Source: Syntrophaceae bacterium UBA4810 (GTDB lineage Bacteria; Desulfobacterota; Syntrophia; Syntrophales; Smithellaceae). Taken from it: a DNA stretch of 64,000 nt. The notes under the pieces were generated by a model. The model saw only the letters and a list, made by a program, of their open reading frames with translations. It was not told where the DNA came from and did not search any database. Shown here piece after piece: positions 57,909 to 64,000 of this stretch. Numbering within the stretch: the first letter of the stretch is position 1; every line of letters begins with the position of its first letter. The stretch lies in the NCBI GenBank assembly GCA_002402545.1, contig DHGA01000037.1:42435-106434 (forward strand), given 5' to 3'. The position numbers and the translations under genes were made by a program.

Positions 57909-59858
57909 TTAGAACTCCATAAGGCCTTCGATCTCCGCCAATACCTGCTCATTGGTAAAGTGCCGCGCGATAATCGCCGAGGTCGGGCAAACAGAAGCGC
58001 ACAAACCGCAGCCTTTACACAACGCTTCGTTGATTTCGGATACGCCTTTTTCATAATTAAACGACGGAGCTCCGTAAGGACACACGCGCACACAATTCTG
58101 GCAACCGCAGCATGAAGCCGGATTAACCATCGCCGTTGTTGCTTCAAGCTCCATTTTTTCTCTGGAAACAATGGTGAGCGCTTCCGCTGCCGCGCCGTTG
58201 GCCTGCGCCACTGTGTCGGGGATGTCTTTGGGGCTCTGGCAAACACCGGCGATAAAAATCCCTTCGGACATGGTGGCTAAAGGCGCGAGCTTCGGATGCC
58301 GCTCCATAAAAAATCCATATTTATCCGTGCTCAAATTAAACAAGCGCCCGATATCTTTGGAATCTTCCCTGGGAATCATTGCCGGAGAAAGCACAACCAT
58401 ATCCACCGGCAGCTTAACGAATTTTCCGGTAATGGTGTCTTCTGCCTCGACAATCAGACGCCCCGGCTCATCGCTGCTTTCGGCCACGCGCGCGACTTTA
58501 CCACGAATAAATTTAACATCTTCCTCAATAATGCGATTATAAAATTCTTCATAACCTTTGCCTGCGGCGCGAATATCGATATAGAACTGATAAACATCGG
58601 CTGATGTTTTTTCCTTGAACAGATGAGCGAACTTAAGCGAATACATGCAGCAGACGCGGCTGCAATGCTCATAATTATTTTTATCGCGGCTGCCGATGCA
58701 ATGCAAAATAGCGATGGCCTGCGGTTCCTTGCCGTCCCGCATCGTTACTTTGCCTGCGGTGGGACCGGCGGAATTAAATAATCGTTCCACTTCGAGCGCG
58801 CTGTACACGCCGGGATACTTACCGTAACCGTATTGAACAAGAGGTTTGGTATCCATTAAATTGTAGCCGGTGGCCACAATGACCGCGCCCACCTTAATTT
58901 CAGTGAAGGTGTCTTCCTGTTCAAAATCTATGGCTTTATGCTCGCACACCTTTTCACACAGGCGGCATTTGCCCTTAAGGAAAAAAGTGCAGTGCTCTCT
59001 ATCGATAACAGGTTTTTGCGGCACGGCCTGCGGGAAAGGAATGTGAATGGCCTTACGCTTGACCAAACCCTCATCCCACTCGGCAATACCCTTACCAGGA
59101 CATTTTTCCGTACAGGCGAGACACGCGTTACACCTATCGTGATTTACATAGCGGGCCTTCTGCCGGATTTTTATATCAAAATTACCGACAAAACCTTTAA
59201 CCTCGCTAACTTCACAATAGGTCATCAACGTAATATTCGGATGCTGCAAAACAGCGTCCATCTTGGGGGTCAGAATGCAGGCGGAACAATCCAGCGTGGG
59301 AAAGGTTTTATCAAACTGCGCCATATGGCCGCCGATGGTGGAGTTTTTTTCCACCAGATAAACTTTTTTGCCGGTGTTGGCCAGCTCTAAAGCCGCCTGG
59401 ATACCCGCGATACCGCCACCCACCACCATTACATCGGAATTGACATCAATAACGCGGGAAGAAAGCGGCGACAGAAGCCGCGCGCGGTAAACCGCGCCGT
59501 TTAAAAGAGCCTTTGCTTTGGCTGTGCCTTCTTCAATGTCACTGGTCACCCAGGAAACCTGCTCGCGGATGTTGACAATGGTCAGCAGGTACTGGTTCAA
59601 ACCGGCTTTTTCTATAACCTTGCGAAAAGTATGTTCGTGCATCAGCGGAGAGCAGGCCGTCACAATCACACGGTCCAGACGATGTTCTTTGATGTCATTG
59701 GCGATCATTTCCTGGCCGGGAGTGGAACACATGAACCTGTAATCACGGGCAACAACAACATCCGGCAGGGTCGAAGCGAATTCCGCCAATTCGCTAACCC
59801 GGATTGTCTTGGCTATATTCAAACCACAATGGCAAACAAAAACGCCTATTCTGCTCAT
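57909..59858 (-). CDS. hdrA: Heterodisulfide reductase subunit A-like flavoprotein
   Basis: 649 residues, the bifurcating flavoprotein of Hdr complexes. CHCGLNI at the N-terminus, FAD site VMVVGGGIAGIQAALELA (about 143-160) with TLDCSACILTPKM, an inserted ferredoxin region CNACLACTEKCPGKG and CTFFLKGKCRLCEKVC, and two C-terminal clusters CCGCQNCVRVCPYGAP and CKGCGLCASVCPTSA. In bifurcation it splits electron pairs from NADH (through Flox) between ferredoxin and the HdrB/D disulfide site. Gap to the HdrD-like gene is 40 bp. Confidence 0.9.
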   Translation of the reverse strand: MSRIGVFVCHCGLNIAKTIRVSELAEFASTLPDVVVARDYRFMCSTPGQEMIANDIKEHRLDRVIVTACSPLMHEHTFRKVIEKAGLNQYLLTIVNIREQVSWVTSDIEEGTAKAKALLNGAVYRARLLSPLSSRVIDVNSDVMVVGGGIAGIQAALELANTGKKVYLVEKNSTIGGHMAQFDKTFPTLDCSACILTPKMDAVLQHPNITLMTYCEVSEVKGFVGNFDIKIRQKARYVNHDRCNACLACTEKCPGKGIAEWDEGLVKRKAIHIPFPQAVPQKPVIDREHCTFFLKGKCRLCEKVCEHKAIDFEQEDTFTEIKVGAVIVATGYNLMDTKPLVQYGYGKYPGVYSALEVERLFNSAGPTAGKVTMRDGKEPQAIAILHCIGSRDKNNYEHCSRVCCMYSLKFAHLFKEKTSADVYQFYIDIRAAGKGYEEFYNRIIEEDVKFIRGKVARVAESSDEPGRLIVEAEDTITGKFVKLPVDMVVLSPAMIPREDSKDIGRLFNLSTDKYGFFMERHPKLAPLATMSEGIFIAGVCQSPKDIPDTVAQANGAAAEALTIVSREKMELEATTAMVNPASCCGCQNCVRVCPYGAPSFNYEKGVSEINEALCKGCGLCASVCPTSAIIARHFTNEQVLAEIEGLMEF

Positions 59859-59898
59859 AATAGTATTCCGCTATTGGTTCCTGCTACCCGTAATTTTT

Positions 59899-61077
59899 TT
59901 AAACGATTTCACACACATCCCCGACCGGTTCATCAATATTAATTTCCATGCTTTCCAGGAAAAGTTCCGTTACGTCTTTGACCACAATTTTATCATCAAC
60001 GTTAAGCGTGCGGATGCTGTCTTCAAACATGGTAATACAGTAAGGACAAGCTGTGGCCAAAACATTCGCCCCTGTCGCCAAAGCTTCTTCAACGCGCAAA
60101 TCGCTCAGGCGCTCGCCTTTTAATTTTTCCATCCACAATCCGCCGCCGCCGCCGCCGCAGCACATACTCTGTTCGCGGTTTCTTTCCATTTCCACCAGTT
60201 CAACACCGGGCAATGATTTAATCACATCACGGGGCGCGTCGTAAATTCCGCTATGCCGTCCAAGATAACAGGGATCATGATAAGTCACCTTGATGCCGCC
60301 GAAATCTTTTTTCGGTTTAAGTTTTTCTTCTTTAATCAAAGAGGCGAGAACCTCGCTGAAATGCGCGATATTATAATCTGCACCGTATTCTTTTTTGAAT
60401 GTTACCAGACAATGAGGAGAGACGGTAATCATTTTGGCGACGCTGTTTGTCTGAAAATAGTTTAAATTTACGTTTTTAAGCCGCTCGAAAAGTTCCAGGT
60501 CTCCAACCTTTCTGACACTTTCGCCGCAGCAGTTAACATCTGTTGAGGGAATGCCCCAACTCAAAGCAGCCTGATTCAACAATTCAGCGGTGGCTCTGGC
60601 CAGCCGTGTATTGCGCGGATCGTAACAAACAGTGCAGCAAGTCCAGAAAAGATATTCCATTTCTTTGTTATAAAGAGGATATTTTTCTTTCGCCCAATCG
60701 TTTCTTTTTGCCTGATCGCCCGACCAGGGATTGCCGCGCGCCGACAGAGACCCGACAAAAGCGCGCAGGCTCTGCGGCAGCATTCCCCCGCCGCTGTAGA
60801 CATTGCGAATGGCCGTCACTATATCGATAATTTCCACACCTCGGGGACAGCGATCCACACAGAATTTACATGTGGAACAACCCCACATAAAATCTTCAAT
60901 CCCGTCAAAACCAAGTTGGCCGTAACGCACCAGCTTGCGTATATTAAAATGAGTGATCGGCGTCCAGGGACAGGTGCCGGAGCAGGTGCCGCACTGATAG
61001 CATTTCTTCAGCGCTTCACCGCCTGCCTCAATAATCGCCTGTGACATTTCCAGATATGGAGTAACCGCTTGTGACAT
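59899..61077 (-). CDS. HdrD-like (HdrC-HdrB fused) iron-sulfur subunit
   Basis: 392 residues. HdrC part: two 4Fe-4S motifs CYQCGTCSGTCPW and CSTCKFCVDRCPRG. HdrB part: two CCG domains, with CCGES and HDPCYLGRHSGIYD followed by MCCGGGGGGLWME, which ligate the noncubane cluster that reduces disulfides. One chain thus replaces HdrC plus HdrB. GGGGAG lies 8 bp ahead of ATG. It heads the hdrA-Flox part of the locus after a 162-bp gap from the upstream FloxA paralogue; the real oxidant is unknown in non-methanogens. Confidence 0.87.
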   Translation of the reverse strand: MSQAVTPYLEMSQAIIEAGGEALKKCYQCGTCSGTCPWTPITHFNIRKLVRYGQLGFDGIEDFMWGCSTCKFCVDRCPRGVEIIDIVTAIRNVYSGGGMLPQSLRAFVGSLSARGNPWSGDQAKRNDWAKEKYPLYNKEMEYLFWTCCTVCYDPRNTRLARATAELLNQAALSWGIPSTDVNCCGESVRKVGDLELFERLKNVNLNYFQTNSVAKMITVSPHCLVTFKKEYGADYNIAHFSEVLASLIKEEKLKPKKDFGGIKVTYHDPCYLGRHSGIYDAPRDVIKSLPGVELVEMERNREQSMCCGGGGGGLWMEKLKGERLSDLRVEEALATGANVLATACPYCITMFEDSIRTLNVDDKIVVKDVTELFLESMEINIDEPVGDVCEIV

Positions 61078-61239
61078 CTAATATCTCCCCATACGCCTAA
61101 AGCAACGTATGCACTTGCTAGCATATAAAAAAGCAAACCGCAAATTTAAACTCGCCAAAACCCGCCAACGGATACTTCTTCGCCATACCTCTAAACAGAG
61201 GAACTGAAATTTTTAGAGATATTACAAAAATATGGGAAG

Positions 61240-62079
61240 CTAATATTCGGGTGTCAGCTTATCAAGCTCCGCCAGAGAAAATACCGGTCCGTCCTTGCAG
61301 ACATATTTACTGCCGACGTTACAGCGGCCGCACTTGCCGATACCGCATTTCATGCGCATTTCCAGCGAGGTAATAATATTTTCTTTAGAGAAGCCCAGCT
61401 CAAAAAACACCGGCAGCGTAAAACGAATCATCACCGGGGGGCCGCAAATAACAGCAACCGCGTTTTCTTTGTTGGGAGCGACTTCCTTGCAAACCGCGGG
61501 GACAAAACCTTCTTTGCCTTTCCACGTAGCGTCGCCTTTATCCACGGTAACATTCAGATTCAGATCAGCTCTTTTGGCCCATTCGGCCAATTCATCCTTG
61601 TAAAGCAATAATCCGGGATTACGCGCACCGTAAATAACCGTGATATTGCCAAAGCGCTTGCGGTTATCTTCATGAAGCATATAATTAATCAGAGAGCGCA
61701 GTGTAGTAAAAGCAAACCCGCCACCGACAATAACAATGTTCTTTCCCTGTAAAAATTCCAGCGGCCAAGAGTTACCAAGAGGGCCGCGGAGTCCCATCAG
61801 GGTCCCTTCTTCCATCTCGTGTAATGCCGACGTAACCACACCAGCTTTCATAACAGTGAATTCCACATAGCCTTTTTGCGTGGGTGACGAGGCGATCCCT
61901 ATGGGAGATTCTCCCTTGCCGAAAATAGAAAGCTCGCCAAACTGGCCGGGAATGTAGGCGTATTTTTTCTCATCTTCCGGATTAACAAACTTAAAACGAA
62001 ATGTTTTAATGTCTTTTGTATCAACTTCGGTAATGATTTTATCCACCACAACGGGATAAGGAACATACGGGTTTTGCAT
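61240..62079 (-). CDS. FloxA-like FAD/NAD(P) oxidoreductase subunit, copy 2
   Basis: 279 residues, very similar to the copy at 54521-55381 through the whole length: YIPGQFGELSIFGKGESPIGIASSP, VIVGGGFAFTTLRSL, VICGPPVMIRF, CGIGKCGRCNVGSKYVC. It lies 14 bp downstream of the FloxB paralogue. Having two FloxA/B pairs in one locus suggests either two electron-input arms or two separate complexes. Confidence 0.88.
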   Translation of the reverse strand: MQNPYVPYPVVVDKIITEVDTKDIKTFRFKFVNPEDEKKYAYIPGQFGELSIFGKGESPIGIASSPTQKGYVEFTVMKAGVVTSALHEMEEGTLMGLRGPLGNSWPLEFLQGKNIVIVGGGFAFTTLRSLINYMLHEDNRKRFGNITVIYGARNPGLLLYKDELAEWAKRADLNLNVTVDKGDATWKGKEGFVPAVCKEVAPNKENAVAVICGPPVMIRFTLPVFFELGFSKENIITSLEMRMKCGIGKCGRCNVGSKYVCKDGPVFSLAELDKLTPEY

Positions 62080-62093
62080 TACTAACTCCCTGA

Positions 62094-63116
62094 TTATAAT
62101 TTAGAAATATCTTCAACAATTTTTCGTATATCAATATTCACCGGGCAGTACATGACGCACCGGCCACAGCCCACGCAGGAAATCGCGTTGAACATATCCA
62201 CATAATATTTGAACTTATGCATCGTGCGCTGACGCCATCTTTCCTTTTGCGAGGAACGCGGATTGTGGCCCGACGTCTCCTTTGTAAACATCGGAAACAT
62301 GCACGAATCCCACGACCGGATACGCACGCCGTCGGAACCTTTTACTTCGTCGCTGATGTCAAAACAATGACAAGTCGGGCATAAATAGGTGCAGGTGCCG
62401 CAGGCCAGGCACTTGCTGTGAATTGTGTTCCAGAAGGGATTGTCAAAATTGACATCCAGAATCGGTTTTACCTCGTGCGCCGGAATTTTCGATTTTATCG
62501 CTTCTTTTGCTTTGGCGGCAATGTCCGCTTTCTTAGCGTCCGCCTGCGCGTCAGCTTTGGTATCGCCGAAATATTTGGCCAGTGCCTCTCCTTTGGGTGT
62601 AATAAATTCCGCCAGATAATCACCGCCGATGTCGGTCAGTAAAATATCCGCGCCGTCGGAAGAAACAGGCTCTCCGTCCACAGATGTGCAAAAACAGCTC
62701 GTGTAAGGAGGCGTCACACACGCCAGAGAAATGACCGTCGTGTTTTGCCTTTTGGCTATATAGTATTCATCCTTATACTTTTCCTGATCGAAAAGTTTAT
62801 CCAAAAGGACGAAGCTATGCGCGTCACACGGGCGCACGCCGAATAAAACCGACTTATCCGCTTTTTTTACTTCCGAGGAAAAGGCCATACCCTGCCCGGT
62901 GCGGGTATATTTCATCATGGTTTCCGTGTGCGGGAAGAAAACATTTTTCGGCGCGTTCTTGGAATTCAGATAAGAAAAAAACGGCTCATCGCTTTTGCCA
63001 AGCGGCGCAAAAATAACATTATCTTCTTTTTTCACCGGCGCCCAAACCAGGAAACCTTCAGTCATCTTCTTCGCAATCCCCGCCAGGGCGTCTTTTTTGA
63101 TCAAACGTTTTTCCAT
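62094..63116 (-). CDS. FloxB-like iron-sulfur subunit, copy 2
   Basis: 340 residues. VLFGVRPCDAHSFVLLDKLF, TTVISLACVTPPYTSCFCTS, an Ala/Lys-rich linker (about 190-215), then clusters CLACGTCTYLCPTCHCFDI and CVGCGRCVMYCPVNIDIRK, with SCMFPMFTKETSGHNPR between them. Resembles anaerobic sulfite reductase subunit A and HydB-like proteins. It follows the HdrB gene by 65 bp and precedes FloxA' by 14 bp. Confidence 0.85.
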   Translation of the reverse strand: MEKRLIKKDALAGIAKKMTEGFLVWAPVKKEDNVIFAPLGKSDEPFFSYLNSKNAPKNVFFPHTETMMKYTRTGQGMAFSSEVKKADKSVLFGVRPCDAHSFVLLDKLFDQEKYKDEYYIAKRQNTTVISLACVTPPYTSCFCTSVDGEPVSSDGADILLTDIGGDYLAEFITPKGEALAKYFGDTKADAQADAKKADIAAKAKEAIKSKIPAHEVKPILDVNFDNPFWNTIHSKCLACGTCTYLCPTCHCFDISDEVKGSDGVRIRSWDSCMFPMFTKETSGHNPRSSQKERWRQRTMHKFKYYVDMFNAISCVGCGRCVMYCPVNIDIRKIVEDISKL

Positions 63117-63181
63117 AATTTTTCCTAATTTATTTTTTTCTGCACTTCACCAAATTCAATTTTCCGGCTAATTACTCCGGT

Positions 63182-64000
63182 TTATATCAATCTCAGCTCC
63201 TTTAGTAGCGGCTGCGGATCGAAAATATGCGATTTAAAAGTTTCTTTCGCCTCCGGTAAATTCAAGGCCAGAGAAATCAGTTCAGTAAAATAAAACACCG
63301 GCAGCTTAAGTTTTCTGCTGGGCCGCATGTCCAGATTGGCCATGCAAAGCGGACAGGCGGTCACCACGCAGTTCGCCCCCGCTTCCCGCGCCGCGTTCAT
63401 AAGTTTATCGCACATATCCACGACAATTTTGGTTTTGCTGATCGCCAGCGATCCGCCGCAGCAATCAGTTTTATAAGACCAGTTCTTCACGTCGCTTCCG
63501 AGAGAGGTCATCATCTTATCCATCATAAAAGGATTTTCGTAATCTTCAAATTCGCATACTTCCGGCGGACGCAGCAGAAGGCAGCCGTAATAAGACACGG
63601 GCTTTAGACCCGTCAGCGGTTTGACCACTTTTGCCGCGAGCGTATCAATGCCTATTTCATTATAAATCACGTCAATCGGATTTCGTATAGCGAAGCCGCC
63701 CTGATATTTAGCGCCCACAGCGTTTTCTACGCGGCTTTTAAGTTCCTTGTCGGTTTTCATATAATGATCAGCGGTTTTGAAACGATTGAAGCAGGCGGCG
63801 CAAGGGACCATGACATCCATCGCGTCTTTTTGCGCGGCAATAAGATTGCGCGCCGGCAGAGCCACGGACAAATCAAAATTCGTGTTATGCGCGGAGGACG
63901 CTCCACAACAGGACCAATCATCAACCTCTTTCAGTTCGATACCCAGCGCGCGGCTGACCGCTTTCATCGACTGATCATATTCTTTTCCCGTCGCGTGCAG
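63182..64000 (-). CDS. hdrB: HdrB-like CCG-domain protein, 5' end outside window
   Basis: 272 residues visible; the frame continues past 64000, and the extra residues LHATGKEYDQS match the start of the HdrB family just after the first CCG cysteines, so the Met at 63967 is internal. CCG motifs: DDWSCCGASSAH, YGCLLLRPPE and KTDCCGGSLA, with CPLCMANLD nearby. It binds the cluster that reduces a disulfide. Presence of a separate HdrB next to an HdrD-like fusion means at least two disulfide-site subunits in one locus; hdrC is probably just upstream, beyond the edge. Confidence 0.85.
   Translation of the reverse strand: MHATGKEYDQSMKAVSRALGIELKEVDDWSCCGASSAHNTNFDLSVALPARNLIAAQKDAMDVMVPCAACFNRFKTADHYMKTDKELKSRVENAVGAKYQGGFAIRNPIDVIYNEIGIDTLAAKVVKPLTGLKPVSYYGCLLLRPPEVCEFEDYENPFMMDKMMTSLGSDVKNWSYKTDCCGGSLAISKTKIVVDMCDKLMNAAREAGANCVVTACPLCMANLDMRPSRKLKLPVFYFTELISLALNLPEAKETFKSHIFDPQPLLKELRLI

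Overview
The window reads as chromosomal sequence from an anaerobic, Gram-negative delta-proteobacterium (Desulfobacterota, most likely a Syntrophales/Smithella-like syntroph). Support comes from a BamD lipoprotein, a tungsten-type aldehyde:ferredoxin oxidoreductase, phenylacetate-CoA ligase with its ACT-domain partner, and a large heterodisulfide-reductase/Flox electron-bifurcation locus. The taxonomic call is an inference from gene content. I saw no tRNA, rRNA or CRISPR array and no intact transposase gene.

Layout. 1-12.3 kb holds housekeeping genes: a lipoprotein fragment, short ArgA-type acetyltransferase, recN and nadK (one minus-strand operon), rdgC, a DUF374 acyltransferase, an APH/P-loop fusion, bamD, trxA, a purine nucleoside phosphorylase, a two-repeat CQLG protein, ACT-paaK and an MBL hydrolase. 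12.5-26.6 kb is a signalling block: an orphan ABC substrate-binding lipoprotein, a HAMP-PAS membrane protein with no kinase domain, a REC-coiled-coil protein, a LytS-like histidine kinase, a GxxExxY protein inside a 22-bp GATTAC repeat field, an Rcp1-type receiver, and two REC-PAS(n)-HD-GYP proteins, one with nine PAS domains. 26.6-34.3 kb holds lipid and nucleotide genes on mixed strands: a methyltransferase, an acyltransferase-hydrolase fusion, GDPD, hisF, a split GMP synthase subunit and two TPM-domain proteins. 34.6-38.2 kb holds cspA with a structured leader, two small proteins and a third HD-GYP protein.

38.4-49.85 kb is an AT-richer accessory island read entirely from the plus strand. 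It starts with a consensus sigma70 promoter (TTGACA-17-TATACT) and encodes, in tight succession, DUF4007, a 1.15-kaa P-loop ATPase, a DndC/PAPS-reductase-like PP-loop protein, a DUF262 (ParB-like) protein and a Ser/Thr kinase. After a 159-bp gap come a GHKL (Hsp90/MORC-like) ATPase, a four-helix membrane protein and a DnaQ-like exonuclease that lacks its last catalytic Asp. It resembles a DNA-modification or phage-defence locus but lacks the hallmark genes of Dnd, Ssp or BREX; this is the best candidate for an undescribed system here.

49.9-64 kb is redox metabolism: AOR, a Pro/Gln-repeat lipoprotein, a LysE exporter, and a minus-strand Hdr-Flox locus ordered hdrB(partial)-floxB'-floxA'-hdrD-like-hdrA-mvhD/floxD-floxC-floxB-floxA. 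Its FloxA/FloxB pair occurs twice. Together these genes would connect NADH, ferredoxin and thiol/disulfide or other low-potential pools.

The intergenic spaces carry at least four families of short repeats. One is a 123-130 bp MITE-like element with AGACTGTGTC terminal inverted repeats. It has twice inserted into an older REP palindrome and left 5-bp target duplications.
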